Shown here piece by piece: positions 46,101 to 55,082 of a stretch of 64,000 bases of DNA. Below the pieces are notes generated by a model. It saw only the letters and a program-made list of their open reading frames with translations, ran no database searches and was not told the DNA's origin. The DNA lies in assembly GCF_002005105.1 (NCBI RefSeq), contig NZ_MSCV01000009.1:110485-174484 (forward strand). Direction: 5' to 3'. The translations under genes were made by a program, and so were the position numbers. Origin of the DNA: Methylocaldum sp. 14B (GTDB lineage: Bacteria; Pseudomonadota; Gammaproteobacteria; Methylococcales; Methylococcaceae). How positions within the stretch are numbered: position 1 is the first letter of the stretch; every line of letters starts with the position of its first letter.

Positions 46101-46326
46101 CATTCTCGGCGTATTCCCGCTGGTCATTTCCAGCGGCGCCGGTGCCGAATCACGGCGGATACTCGGCACCGCCGTCTTCAGCGGCATGCTGGGAGTCACG
46201 TTCTTCGGTCTGTTGCTGACTCCAGTGTTCTATGTCGTCATGCGGAGACTGGTCGAGCGCCGTCAGCGGCCATCGCCCGAACCTACCGATACCAAGACTC
46301 ACTCCACGCCGAATAACAGTCCCTAA
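43129..46326 (+). CDS. RND multidrug efflux pump (AcrB/MexF, HAE1 family)
   Basis: A 1065-residue inner-membrane pump. It starts FFIDRPIFASVLSILI, the usual N-terminus, and has the proton-relay Asp pair in TM4 (IVVDDAIVVVENVERN). Twelve helices and two large periplasmic loops fit the family length. The MexF-like sub-branch is suggested by PTGFIPQQDQGYL and ASKNAILIVEFA. Located 21 bases after the adaptor gene. Probably exports hydrophobic drugs, solvents or metabolites. Confidence 0.95.
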   Translation: MTRFTHFFIDRPIFASVLSILIVLVGGLASLALPIAQYPEIAPPNVVVRATYPGANAKVLAETVATPIEQEVNGVEDMLYMSSQSTNDGVMQLTITFKPGTDLDKSQVLVQNRVALAEPRLPEEVRRQGITVRKRSPDLSLVVNLISPDGRYDSVYLSNYALLQIRDVLARLPGVGDIVLFGGREYSMRIWLDPEKVAARNLTSTDVVHAIREQNIQVAAGVVGQPPTPGGIEFQLTVTTMGRLTDESQFGDIIIKTGKDGQVTRLKDVARIELGAKDYSSSLNLDGKATVGVAIFQLPGSNAIETKKAVVEAMEKLKQRFPEGLDYLLVYDTVVFVTQSIAAVVETLFEAILLVVVVVLIFLQNWRATIIPLLAVPVSLIGTFAVMAAMGLSLNTLSLFGLVLAIGIVVDDAIVVVENVERNIALGLRAREATRRAMEEVVGPIIATSLVLVAVFVPTAFITGVSGAFYKQFALTISVSTVISTFNSLTLSPALCALLLDRAHGDKDWFTRLFDRLFGWFFRGFNRIFGAFSEGYSRLVGRLIRITSVVLVLYVVLNGLNFLAFSKVPTGFIPQQDQGYLILYAQLPDAASLERTDAVIKRATDIILKTEGISHVNAYAGYSVLAGASQSNAGTMFARLAPFDDRAGHPELSAEAIINKLRQNLSGIEDAHIAVFSPPPVRGLSSVGGFKLQIQDRANVGPDELQRIASEVVAKGNQQPGLVGLFTTFRSSVPQVYVDVNRTQAKSYDVPLGSVFDTLQIYLGSLYVNDFNRFGRTYQVTAQADSQFRLRPSDIANLKTRNRNGDMVPLGTLVDIRETVGPDKVAHYNMYPSAEINGSTLPGVSSGQAIALMEKVVNQELPLTMGYEWTELSLQQILAGNTAMIIFPLSVIFVFLALAAQYESWSLPFAVILIVPMCLLSSMAGVSLRGMDNNIFTQVGFIVLVGLASKNAILIVEFARNLQDKGRDRYQAAIEAARLRLRPILMTSFAFILGVFPLVISSGAGAESRRILGTAVFSGMLGVTFFGLLLTPVFYVVMRRLVERRQRPSPEPTDTKTHSTPNNSP

Positions 46327-46341
46327 TTTCGCAAAAAAAAT

Positions 46342-47856
46342 ATGTCTATACCTTGCTCTTCCGTCCAGTCCGAGCGATTTGAAAGGCGCGATCGTTTTTC
46401 GGGCGCGTCCGCGCGCAATGTCGTCCCGATCATGATCGCTGCGCTTCTTTCCGCCTGTGCAGTCGGTCCCGACTACACGAAACCGGACGCGGCGCCCGGA
46501 GCGCAGTTCGCCAACGCCGTGCTTCCCGAGTTCAAACGCGACGGCATCGAAGTGGCTTGGTGGAAGCAGTTCGACGATCCGGTTCTGTCGGACCTCATCG
46601 ACCGAGCAGTGAGCAACAACCGTGATCTGAAGGCGGCAGAGGCGAATCTCCGCGTTGCGCGCGCCCTTTACCTGGAAGCCGGGCTGGATCTCTTGCCGAC
46701 CATTACGAGCCACGCCAATTACACGACGCAAAAGCGAAGTTTCGACGCCATGAACCGCCGGACCTTCGCGCCGCGCGAGCTCGAGCTCTTCAATGTCGGT
46801 TTCGACGCTTTTTGGGAAGTGGACTTCTTCGGCAGGATACGGCGTAGCGTCGAGGCGCGTGATGCCGAGGTGGATGCCGCGGAGGCCGATCTGCGCGACC
46901 TGCTGGTCAGCGTCATTTCGGAGGTAGCGCTTAACTACTTCGAGTTGCGCGGTCTGCAGAATCAACTGGACGTCGCTCAAAAAAACGCCGACAACCAGGC
47001 CGCGACCTTGGAATTGACTCAAGCCAGACTGGAAGCCGGACGCGGCACGGAGCTGGACACCTCGCGCGCCAAGGCCCAATTGGACTCCACGCTGGCAACG
47101 ATTCCGCCGATTCAAACCCGGATTCGCGAAAACATCCATCGCCTCGGCGTGCTGATCGGCCAGCTTCCTGACACGCTCTCCGCGCGCCTGTCAGAACCGG
47201 CCCCGATGCCCAAGATTCCGGAAACGATCCATATCGGGGCGCCGGCCGATCTGATGCGCCGCCGCCCCGATATTCGCGTTGCCGAACGCAATTTGGCCGC
47301 GGCTACCGCCCGGATCGGCGTCGCTACGGCCGATCTTTTTCCACGAGTGACCTTCAACGGCACGATCGCCTTGGAATCCCGAACTCTGTCGGGCCTCGGC
47401 GCGTCCGGTACGGAGGCTTTCTCGGCGGGGCCACGGATTTCGTGGGCGTTCCTGGATCTCGGGCGCGTCCGTGCCCGCATCAGGGCGGCGGACGCCAGCG
47501 CGGATGCCACCCTCGCAAATTATGAGCAAACCGTACTCACGGCGCTCGAGGAAACCGAAAATGCATTGGTGAGTTACAATCGGCAGCGCGCCCGCCGCGG
47601 GCTGCTGGCTTCGGCCGCGACCTCCAGCGAGCGCGCTCATCAGCTCGCGCATCTTCGTTTCGAGGACGGCATTACGGATTTCCTCACCGTGCTGGACGCC
47701 GAACGCCGCTTGCTCTTGGATCAGGAACTGCTGGCCCAAAGCCAGACCGCCACTGCAACCAGTCTGATCGCAGTCTATAAGGCGCTCGGCGGCGGATGGG
47801 AAGTTTACGAGTCCGGCCGGAATGCCGTCGCGGCGGTTCCAGCCTCGGCGCGATAG
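46342..47856 (+). CDS. Outer-membrane efflux lipoprotein (NodT/OprM type)
   Basis: A 504-residue channel. A lipobox (LLSACAVGPDYTKP) near residue 40 and two outer_membrane_efflux (TolC) repeats are seen, with the internal motif LMRRRPDIRVAERNLAAATA. It is the third gene, 15 bases after the pump, completing a self-contained tripartite system. The long pre-lipobox region suggests the true start may be downstream of 46342. Confidence 0.93.
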   Translation: MSIPCSSVQSERFERRDRFSGASARNVVPIMIAALLSACAVGPDYTKPDAAPGAQFANAVLPEFKRDGIEVAWWKQFDDPVLSDLIDRAVSNNRDLKAAEANLRVARALYLEAGLDLLPTITSHANYTTQKRSFDAMNRRTFAPRELELFNVGFDAFWEVDFFGRIRRSVEARDAEVDAAEADLRDLLVSVISEVALNYFELRGLQNQLDVAQKNADNQAATLELTQARLEAGRGTELDTSRAKAQLDSTLATIPPIQTRIRENIHRLGVLIGQLPDTLSARLSEPAPMPKIPETIHIGAPADLMRRRPDIRVAERNLAAATARIGVATADLFPRVTFNGTIALESRTLSGLGASGTEAFSAGPRISWAFLDLGRVRARIRAADASADATLANYEQTVLTALEETENALVSYNRQRARRGLLASAATSSERAHQLAHLRFEDGITDFLTVLDAERRLLLDQELLAQSQTATATSLIAVYKALGGGWEVYESGRNAVAAVPASAR

Positions 47857-47934
47857 CGTTCCATGGTCCATCTCATATCGCTGCCGCCGTGAATCCGTCG
47901 CGGCATTCACGGCAAAACCGACATGTGACTTTCT

Positions 47935-48447
47935 ATGAACGACGAACTACTTTATGAAGTCGACGAGCACGATCGCGTTGTCGGCCCGCGTGTGCGCGGC
48001 GAAGTCCATGAGCTCGGACTGCGGCATCGGGCCGTGCACATCCTGGTTTTCAACGATCTCGAGGAAATACTTCTGCAAAAGCGTTCGCGGACCAAGGACA
48101 TCAATCCCGGACTCTGGGACACGTCCGCCGCCGGGCACGTCGACTGGGGCGAAAGCTACGATGACTGCGCGATGCGGGAATTGGGCGAAGAGCTCGGAAT
48201 CGCGAGCCGCTCGCCTCTTCGATTCTTGTTCAAGCTGCCCGCCTCAGCGCAAACCGGGTGGGAATTCATTCAGGTTTATCGGGTCGTTCATTCCGGCGCT
48301 CTGCAACCCGATCCCAGCGAAATAGACGAGTGCCGATGGTTCGGCATGAACGAGCTGGATGCGTGGGGCAGCAGTTCCGGAATCGAATTGACTTCGTCGT
48401 TCCGGCTGATCTGGCAAACCTACCGCAATCCGGAGACCGCAGGTTAA
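47935..48447 (+). CDS. Nudix hydrolase (isopentenyl-isomerase-like subfamily)
   Basis: A 170-residue Nudix protein with the full Nudix box (GHVDWGESYDDCAMRELGEE and following Leu-Gly-Ile, residues about 63-85). The N-terminus (EVDEHDRVVGPRVRGEVH) and the LLQKRSRTKDINPGLWDTS segment place it with the YfcD/IPP-isomerase-like Nudix proteins of unknown substrate. It follows the efflux operon but is probably independent. Confidence 0.9.
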   Translation: MNDELLYEVDEHDRVVGPRVRGEVHELGLRHRAVHILVFNDLEEILLQKRSRTKDINPGLWDTSAAGHVDWGESYDDCAMRELGEELGIASRSPLRFLFKLPASAQTGWEFIQVYRVVHSGALQPDPSEIDECRWFGMNELDAWGSSSGIELTSSFRLIWQTYRNPETAG

Positions 48448-48459
48448 CGGTTTTCAGTG

Positions 48460-48513
48460 GTAGGTCGGCAATCCTTTGCCGACGAAGGTGTCGGCAGAGG
48501 ATTGCCGACCTAC
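48460..48513. repeat. GTAGGTCGGCAATCC palindromic repeat
   Basis: A 54-base hairpin: GTAGGTCGGCAATCC...GGATTGCCGACCTAC with inner TTTGCCGAC/GTCGGCAGA arms. It lies between the two convergent Nudix genes and could terminate both transcripts. Same family as 21803-21858. Confidence 0.75.
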
Positions 48514-48550
48514 TAGCGCTACACCAAACCGGAAAATGCTCTAATAGTTT

Positions 48551-49126
48551 TCAGTTCTGATCCAGCCACGCCCGAAGCTTTACGAGCGCCAGTCTGGTCG
48601 AGTTGAATGCCAATTCTTCGGGCTCGATTTCGTCAGGCGATACCAGCCGATAATCCGCTACATCGTCCGCTGCCCTGAGCGTGTCGATCTGCGGCGCATC
48701 GCAAAGGAAAAACATATCCGTTACTTTGTAAAGTACGCCGCCGTATAGGTAATCATTCGGCGCGCTGGCGAGATAGCGGTAATTGGTCGTTTGGATGTTC
48801 AACTCTTCTCCGATTTCTCGCTGTAACGCATCTTCCACGGTTTCGTTGAATTCGATGAACCCGCCGGGAAGGTCCAGCTTGCCTTTCGCCGGGTCCTTGG
48901 CACGCACACATAGAATGAGCTGATCCTGGTGAAAAACGAACGCGCCCGCAGCCGTGCACGTGTTGAAGAAGTACAAGAACCCGCAGCGGCCGCATCTTAT
49001 CGCGCGCTGCTCCTGAACGCTCAAATGCTCACCGCCGCACCGGGGACAAAACCGAAAGGCGTCGTACGGTCCGGGGCCTGGGTCGAAGTCACCGAATGAC
49101 AAATCCTCAGAACTCTGTAGTTTCAT
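48551..49126 (-). CDS. Nudix hydrolase with N-terminal zinc ribbon
   Basis: A 191-residue protein. An N-terminal zinc ribbon (CPRCGG and CGRCG) precedes a Nudix box (GGFIEFNETVEDALQREIGE and EELNI). This resembles NudC-like or ADP-ribose-type Nudix proteins with a zinc ribbon, but it lacks the full NudC length. ATG at 49126. Substrate unknown. Confidence 0.9.
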   Translation of the reverse strand: MKLQSSEDLSFGDFDPGPGPYDAFRFCPRCGGEHLSVQEQRAIRCGRCGFLYFFNTCTAAGAFVFHQDQLILCVRAKDPAKGKLDLPGGFIEFNETVEDALQREIGEELNIQTTNYRYLASAPNDYLYGGVLYKVTDMFFLCDAPQIDTLRAADDVADYRLVSPDEIEPEELAFNSTRLALVKLRAWLDQN

Positions 49127-49185
49127 AGTCTCATCGAAATTGAACGATACTCAGTTTGCCTTTCCGCGACAAATAGCGGACTAAA

Positions 49186-50334
49186 TTAGAGATTTGGCAC
49201 CAAGCGGGCGATTTTTCCGTCGTCGGTCGAAAAATAAAGAAACCCTTCCGGTCCCGTTCTTACATGGCGAAAGTTAACGCCAAGGTCATTCAGCAGTTCC
49301 TCCTGCTTCACGATCCTATTGTTGTCGTCTATCACCAGTCGGCGAAGGTGCTGACCGCTCAAATTGGCCACGAACAGATTGCCCTTCCATCTCGGGAAGG
49401 CGTCGCCGAAATAGAAAGCGATTCCGGACGGGGAAATGGACGGCACATAATACGCCACAGGCTGTTCCATACCGGCTTTTTCGGTGCCTTCGCCGATTTT
49501 CGGTCCCCAATACTCGCGTCCATACGTGATTACGGGCCAGCCGTAGTTCGCTCCCGGACGGATCAAATTGATTTCGTCGCCGCCGCGCGGACCGAACTCG
49601 CTCTCCCATAACTCGCCGGTAATCGGATGCTTCACCAGGCCTTGCGGATTGCGGTGACCGTAGCTCCAAATCTCCGGCTTGGCGTCGGGATTATTCGCGA
49701 ACGGATTGTCGACGGGCGCGCTGCCGTCCTCGTTCAGACGCAGGATCTTGCCGTTGTGGTAGCGCAAGTCTTGCGCATTATGCCGCTCGTTGCGATCGCC
49801 AACCGAGATGAAGAGCTTGCCGGCCCCATCGAACTCGATGCGGGAGCCGAAGTGAATGTTATTTCCATTCGGCTCGAAGGCACTGAAAAGCTTCCGGTAA
49901 TCCTTCAGCTCCGTTCCTTCCAGCCGGCCGCGGCCTAGGGCCGTGGTCATTCCGTGGGTCGCTTTTTCCGAATAGGTCAGATAAATCCAGCCGTTCTTGT
50001 CGAACTCGGGATGAACCCTCACGTCCAGCAGTCCGCCTTGTCCGGCCTGAACCACGGCCGGCGCCCCCTGAACGGTTTGCACCGATCTGGTACTCGGATC
50101 GAGGATGCGCAGCTGTCCGTCTCGTTCCGTGAATACGATCCGTCCGTCGGGCAAAAAATCGAAACCCCAGACCACGTCTTCCTGTTGGGCGATGACTTCC
50201 ACTGAAAACGGTTGCCCTTCGGACTCATACGCGCCTCCGGAAGACCGAAAAGCAACGATTCCCATGGCAATAATCGCCAAAAGGAATCCTGCGCGAATTC
50301 CGATAGTCCTCATCTTGTCGGCTTCAAGTTTCAC
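49186..50334 (-). CDS. PQQ-type aldose sugar dehydrogenase (YliI/Asd-like)
   Basis: A 382-residue soluble quinoprotein-like enzyme of the glucose/sorbosone dehydrogenase family (six-bladed propeller): VVWGFDFLPDG, VQAGQGGLLDVRVHPEF, YGHRNPQGL and SEFGPRGGDEINLI. A signal peptide or anchor (residues 10-30) indicates a periplasmic location. It begins with GTG at 50334, just after GGGAGGAGTC. It probably oxidises aldose sugars and would need PQQ, which this organism makes for methanol dehydrogenase too. Confidence 0.9.
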   Translation of the reverse strand: MKLEADKMRTIGIRAGFLLAIIAMGIVAFRSSGGAYESEGQPFSVEVIAQQEDVVWGFDFLPDGRIVFTERDGQLRILDPSTRSVQTVQGAPAVVQAGQGGLLDVRVHPEFDKNGWIYLTYSEKATHGMTTALGRGRLEGTELKDYRKLFSAFEPNGNNIHFGSRIEFDGAGKLFISVGDRNERHNAQDLRYHNGKILRLNEDGSAPVDNPFANNPDAKPEIWSYGHRNPQGLVKHPITGELWESEFGPRGGDEINLIRPGANYGWPVITYGREYWGPKIGEGTEKAGMEQPVAYYVPSISPSGIAFYFGDAFPRWKGNLFVANLSGQHLRRLVIDDNNRIVKQEELLNDLGVNFRHVRTGPEGFLYFSTDDGKIARLVPNL

Positions 50335-50468
50335 GACTCCTCCCTTGGAATTTCCGATCCAAACCGCCTGTCCGTCTCTTTCAACGGATTATGCTTTTCC
50401 CCGCCTTATATCCGGACCGACGAAACACCCTCCTTCGGATATAGCCTCAAGCAGCCAGTCGGTTCAAG

Positions 50469-51911
50469 TCAAATTCGCCGCCAGGTGGTACCGCCAGCCG
50501 TATCTTCCAGCACAATGCCCTGCTCCTTGAGTTCATTCCGAATGCGGTCGGCGGTGGCCCAGTCTTTGTTCTTGCGGGCGTCTAAGCGCTCTTGAATTTT
50601 TTGCTCGATGCGTTCGTCACTCCAAATAAGCATCGCATCGAGCTGAGCGCCAACGGTAACACCGAGCCTCACTGCTCCAACTCCCGATTTGAAAAACTCT
50701 TCCGGATCTGTCTGCAACAGGCCAAGAAGTCCACCGAGTTGCTTTAAGGTTCGCGCTAAAGTTTCCGCTTCCTCTACATTCGAATTCCGCCCCCGATTGA
50801 TCTCACGCGCCAGATCAAACAGCACAGCAATCGCTTCCGGGGTATTGAAATCGTCGCTCATCGCCTCTTCGAAACGGGCGATGAAGTCCTTGCTCCTGCC
50901 CTCTCCCTCGGAAACCGGCAGATCGCAGCGGAGTCCGCGCAAGGCGGTATAAAGCCTCGTCAGCGCGGCATTGGCATCGTCGAGATTTTCATCGGAGTAA
51001 TTGAGCGGACTGCGGTAGTGGCTATTGAGAATGAAGAACCGCACGACCTCGGGACGATACCGGGCCAGAACTTCGCGTACCGTAAAGAAATTGCCCAGGG
51101 ACTTGGACATTTTCTCCTCGTTCACCCGCACGAATCCATTGTGCATCCACAGGTTCACGAACTTTTCGCCGGTTGCCCCTTCGGCTTGCGCGATTTCGTT
51201 TTCATGGTGCGGGAACTGCAAATCCATGCCGCCGCCGTGGATGTCGAAATGATGCCCGAGACAACGGGTGGACATGGCGGAGCATTCGATGTGCCAGCCG
51301 GGACGTCCCCTGCCCCAAGGCGAATCCCAGGCCGGCTCTCCCGGCTTCGCCATTTTCCACAGAACGAAATCCAAGGGATCGCGCTTGGCGTCCTCGACCT
51401 CCACCCGCTCGCCGGCGCGGAGATCTTCGATGTTCTTGCCCGACAAACGGCCGTAACCCTCGAATTTGGACACGGCGTAGAAGACATCGCCGTTGTCGCC
51501 GACATAGGCATAGCCACGGTCGATCAAGGCCTGAATCATGGCCAGCATGTCTTCTATGGATTGCGTCGCCCTCGGTTCGATATCGGGCGGAAGCACGCCC
51601 AGCGCCCGCTCGTCTTCGTGCATCGCATCGATGAACCTCGCGGTCAGCGCCGAAATGGACTCGCCGTTTTCGTTGGCCCGCTTAATGATCTTGTCGTCGA
51701 TATCCGTGATATTCCGGACATAAATAACCTTAAACCCAAGATGCCGCAAATAGCGCACCGCCATGTCGAATACGACCATGACGCGGGCATGCCCCAGATG
51801 GCAGTAGTCGTATACGGTCATGCCGCACACGTAGAGCCGGACCTTGCCCGGTTCGATGGGGGTAAAGACTTCCTTGCGCCCGGTCAGGCTATTGTGGATC
51901 TTCAGCATCAT
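50469..51911 (-). CDS. cysS: Cysteinyl-tRNA synthetase
   Basis: A 480-residue class I synthetase of normal length. HIGH-like motif CHLGHARV near residue 37, first zinc ligand in VCGMTVYD, and KMSKS (residues about 268-272, [10 protein letters not shown]). It charges tRNA-Cys. Its start (tandem ATGATG at 51911/51908) overlaps the gltX stop, so the two synthetase genes form an operon. Confidence 0.97.
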   Translation of the reverse strand: MMLKIHNSLTGRKEVFTPIEPGKVRLYVCGMTVYDYCHLGHARVMVVFDMAVRYLRHLGFKVIYVRNITDIDDKIIKRANENGESISALTARFIDAMHEDERALGVLPPDIEPRATQSIEDMLAMIQALIDRGYAYVGDNGDVFYAVSKFEGYGRLSGKNIEDLRAGERVEVEDAKRDPLDFVLWKMAKPGEPAWDSPWGRGRPGWHIECSAMSTRCLGHHFDIHGGGMDLQFPHHENEIAQAEGATGEKFVNLWMHNGFVRVNEEKMSKSLGNFFTVREVLARYRPEVVRFFILNSHYRSPLNYSDENLDDANAALTRLYTALRGLRCDLPVSEGEGRSKDFIARFEEAMSDDFNTPEAIAVLFDLAREINRGRNSNVEEAETLARTLKQLGGLLGLLQTDPEEFFKSGVGAVRLGVTVGAQLDAMLIWSDERIEQKIQERLDARKNKDWATADRIRNELKEQGIVLEDTAGGTTWRRI

Positions 51912-53308
51912 TCGGACTCGTAGGTGAATTCGGCCAAGCGGCGATGCAGGCGGTGCGGGTCCAGCAGGCGATAAATCGTTCCGAGCTCCGGTCCGTCCAG
52001 ACGCCCGGTCAATGCGGCGCGTAGCGGCATGAAGAGGGCCTTGCCCTTCGCTCCGGTCCTGGCTTTCAGCTCGCGCATGAATATGTCGAACTCGGCCTGA
52101 GCCGCATTGGCCGCATCGATGGCCGAGAGATAATAGGACTCTCCGGCTTGCTTCGCGGCTTCGGCGGCTTCCGGGTCGAGCTGCAATTCATCCGTAAACA
52201 GAATGCGCGCCCACCGGTCGGCCTGCTCCGGGAAAACGCAGTTGCTGCGCACGATCTCGATGAACGCCACGAGATGCTCGTCGGGCACGATGGCGCCGGT
52301 CTCCCTGCGCAGCCATCCCCTGAGCGTATCGTCGTCAGCCGAACGCACCGCCAATTGCTGCCAGTGATCCAGATGAGCAACGTCGAACCGTGCCGGCGAT
52401 TTGCCGAGGTGCGACAAATCGAAACGCGCCTTGAGCGCTTGGAAATCCATAATCTCATCGCTCTCATAGTGATGGCCCAGCCGGGCCAGCATGTTCAACA
52501 GGGCCGCCGGAAAATAGCCCTCTTCGCGCAATTGATTCAGGCTGCGGCTGCCGTTGCGCTTGGACAGCGGCGCTCCGTCGTCGCCCAAAATCAGCGAAAT
52601 ATGGGCATATTGGGGTATCGGCAGATCGAGCGCCGCAAGAATCAGCATTTGCCGGGGCGTATTGGCGAGATGGTCTTCGCCCCGGAGCACGTGCGTGACG
52701 CCCATCAGCGCATCGTCGATCGCGTTGCAGAAGAAAAACGCCGCACTCCCGTCGGCGCGGCGGATGATGAAGTCGCCGATATCGTCGGTCGCGAATTTCT
52801 GCGGCCCGCGAACGAGATCCTCGAATTCCACCGTTTCGTTCTTCGGTACCCGGAAGCGCAAGGTCGGCTGAAGTCCTTCCTCGAATTTGCGACTCACCTC
52901 CGCCGCGCTCAGGTGCGCACACTTGCCCGTGTAACGCGGCGGCTGCCCGGAGCTCAACTGAATCTTGCGGGAAATTTCCAGTTCCCTCGGCGAACAGAAG
53001 CAGAAATACGCTCTACCCTGTTGTTCCAGTTCCTCATAATACCGCTGATAAATGGCTCCGCGGCAGGATTGAAAGTATCGTTCATCCGGCTCGGCGGTTT
53101 CGGGACCTTCGTCCCAATTCAAACCCATCCAATGCAAATCGCTTATCAGTTCATCGACAAATTCGCTGCGGCTCCGCTCGCTATCGGTATCCTCGATGCG
53201 AAGCAGAAAACGATCTCCAAATAACGCACTGAACAGCGCCGTGCGTGCGTTACCGAGGTGCATGAGTCCGGTCGGGCTGGGAGCGAAGCGGGTTTTGGTC
53301 GATGTCAT
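51908..53308 (-). CDS. gltX: Glutamyl-tRNA synthetase
   Basis: A 466-residue class I synthetase: [18 protein letters not shown] (the HIGH motif) at the N-terminus and the KMSKS equivalent PLSKRNG. ATG 53308 starts just before the catalytic domain, which normally begins within ten residues; a TTG at 53341 would add eleven unconserved residues. It may charge tRNA-Glu only, or tRNA-Gln too (depends on a GatCAB elsewhere). Confidence 0.95.
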   Translation of the reverse strand: MTSTKTRFAPSPTGLMHLGNARTALFSALFGDRFLLRIEDTDSERSRSEFVDELISDLHWMGLNWDEGPETAEPDERYFQSCRGAIYQRYYEELEQQGRAYFCFCSPRELEISRKIQLSSGQPPRYTGKCAHLSAAEVSRKFEEGLQPTLRFRVPKNETVEFEDLVRGPQKFATDDIGDFIIRRADGSAAFFFCNAIDDALMGVTHVLRGEDHLANTPRQMLILAALDLPIPQYAHISLILGDDGAPLSKRNGSRSLNQLREEGYFPAALLNMLARLGHHYESDEIMDFQALKARFDLSHLGKSPARFDVAHLDHWQQLAVRSADDDTLRGWLRRETGAIVPDEHLVAFIEIVRSNCVFPEQADRWARILFTDELQLDPEAAEAAKQAGESYYLSAIDAANAAQAEFDIFMRELKARTGAKGKALFMPLRAALTGRLDGPELGTIYRLLDPHRLHRRLAEFTYESE

Positions 53309-53602
53309 ATTGAGCGCAAATTGGGGGATTATATTCGGCAAGATTCTTGCGAATAGGACAATTTAGAGCAAGGCCGAACCCGCCGCAACCCCGCAAAAGC
53401 TCCGGCTGCGGCGCCTTGCCGGTCAGTTGCGGCCTAGATGACATTTCAATCAAGCGACCATTTGCATGAATATCGCATGTTAAGCTTACCTCCACTGAAA
53501 TTTTCATTTATAGTGTCGACCCAAAACAACTAACCGTTCCTGGCACGCGGCTGATCGAACCACAAGACTCGGCCCTCAGCCAGCCAAAACGAGCGTTTGA
53601 TC

Positions 53603-55072
53603 ATGTATATCCTCAGTCAGATCCTTTGGACACCGGTCGTCGGTGCATTAGCCATTTTGGCTCTGCCGGCGCAGCAAATCCGCTCCATTCGGGCTACCGC
53701 GATAACCTCGTCGGTGGTCGTACTGATGTTGACCGTTTGGCTTTTGTTTCATTTCGATACGTCTTCATCGGCGATTCAATTTCCGGAAAGCCTGCCCTGG
53801 AACGCCGAACTGGGGAGTTACTACGCTCTCGGCGTCGATGGTTTTTCCCTGCCCATGGTCGTGTTGTCGGCTCTGCTCTGTCTTGTGGCGATGCTGGCCT
53901 CGGAAAGCGTGAATACGCGAGTCAAGGGATATCATTTCTGGCTTCTCGCCCTCGAATTCGGGATGATCGGCGTCTTTCTTGCTCAGGATTGGGCTTTGTT
54001 CTACGTATTTTGGGAACTGACGCTGATACCGCTCTTTTTTCTCATCGACCAATGGGGCGGCAAGCGCAAACATACGGCGAGCCTCAATTTCGTCCTGTAC
54101 ACGATGGGCGGATCGGTGTTCATGCTGGTCAGCCTATTAATGATTTTCACCGCATCGTCCGAACACTCCACCACGATGGAATCCATGCTGGCTACCGCGC
54201 GGAGCTTGCCCCGGGAGCAGCAGATCTGGATTTTTCTGGGGTTCTTGATCGGCTTCGGCGTAAAAATGCCGGTTTTCCCCATCCACGGCTGGTTGCCGCT
54301 CGCCCACGTTGAAGCGCCGAGTCCGGTGAGTATTCTACTGTCGGGTGCGCTTCTCAAGATGGGCGCCTATGGCTTGCTCAAAGCGACCGGCATGCTGCCT
54401 GAGGCCGCTTCGGCGCTTCAATCCGTGCTGGCCGGCATCGCCTTGGTCAGCATCGTCTACGGCGCCTTGCTGGCGTGGCGGCAAACCGATCTCAAGGCGA
54501 TGATCGCCTATTCGTCGATCAGTCACATGGGCGTCGTGCTGCTCGGCATAGCGGCGCTCAATGAAGCCGGATTGCTGGGAGCCGTCTTGCAGATGACCGC
54601 CCATGGCCTCATTGCCGGGGCGCTGTTTCTCTTGATCGGACTGTTGTACGAACGCACTCACACCCGGGAAATTTCGGACTACAGCTCACTGGTCCAAGTG
54701 ACTCCACGCTTCGCCTTCTTCACCACCCTAGCGCTTCTCGCGTCCATGGGACTGCCCGGCTCGGCCGGATTCGTGGCGGAACTTCACGCCATCATCGGGG
54801 GCTTTCAGAGTTTCGGCTGGGTCATGGTGTTTGCGAGTCTAGGGGTACTCATCGGCGCATCCTACGCCATCCGAACCGCCGCCCGGTTGTTCACCGGTCC
54901 GATGCGCCCGGAAATGCAGAATGTCCGCGATCTGCACAGCCACGAACTGATAGCGGCGGGAACGTTGGCGGTCGGCATCATGGCTCTGGGGCTCGTGCCG
55001 GGCCCCATCGTGGAGCTGATGAACGCTTCCGTCAATGAACTCAGCATGATCTTCAGCCACAAGAACTTCTAA
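53603..55072 (+). CDS. NuoM-like proton-translocating subunit (DAB cluster, first)
   Basis: A 489-residue membrane protein of the NuoM/antiporter family, about 14 helices. Ionisable residues known to matter in NuoM are retained: Glu in TM5 (FWELTLIPLFF), Lys221 in TM7 (GFGVKMPVFPIHGWLP), Lys in TM8 (LLKMGAYGLL) and Glu393 in TM12 (GFVAELH). There are no other complex I genes (nuoA-K) nearby. It lies ten bases before dabA in the same operon, so it probably serves the carbon uptake complex. ATG 53603 follows a weak ribosome binding site; TTG 53597 is possible. Confidence 0.9.
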   Translation: MYILSQILWTPVVGALAILALPAQQIRSIRATAITSSVVVLMLTVWLLFHFDTSSSAIQFPESLPWNAELGSYYALGVDGFSLPMVVLSALLCLVAMLASESVNTRVKGYHFWLLALEFGMIGVFLAQDWALFYVFWELTLIPLFFLIDQWGGKRKHTASLNFVLYTMGGSVFMLVSLLMIFTASSEHSTTMESMLATARSLPREQQIWIFLGFLIGFGVKMPVFPIHGWLPLAHVEAPSPVSILLSGALLKMGAYGLLKATGMLPEAASALQSVLAGIALVSIVYGALLAWRQTDLKAMIAYSSISHMGVVLLGIAALNEAGLLGAVLQMTAHGLIAGALFLLIGLLYERTHTREISDYSSLVQVTPRFAFFTTLALLASMGLPGSAGFVAELHAIIGGFQSFGWVMVFASLGVLIGASYAIRTAARLFTGPMRPEMQNVRDLHSHELIAAGTLAVGIMALGLVPGPIVELMNASVNELSMIFSHKNF

Positions 55073-55082
55073 GGAGGCCAGC

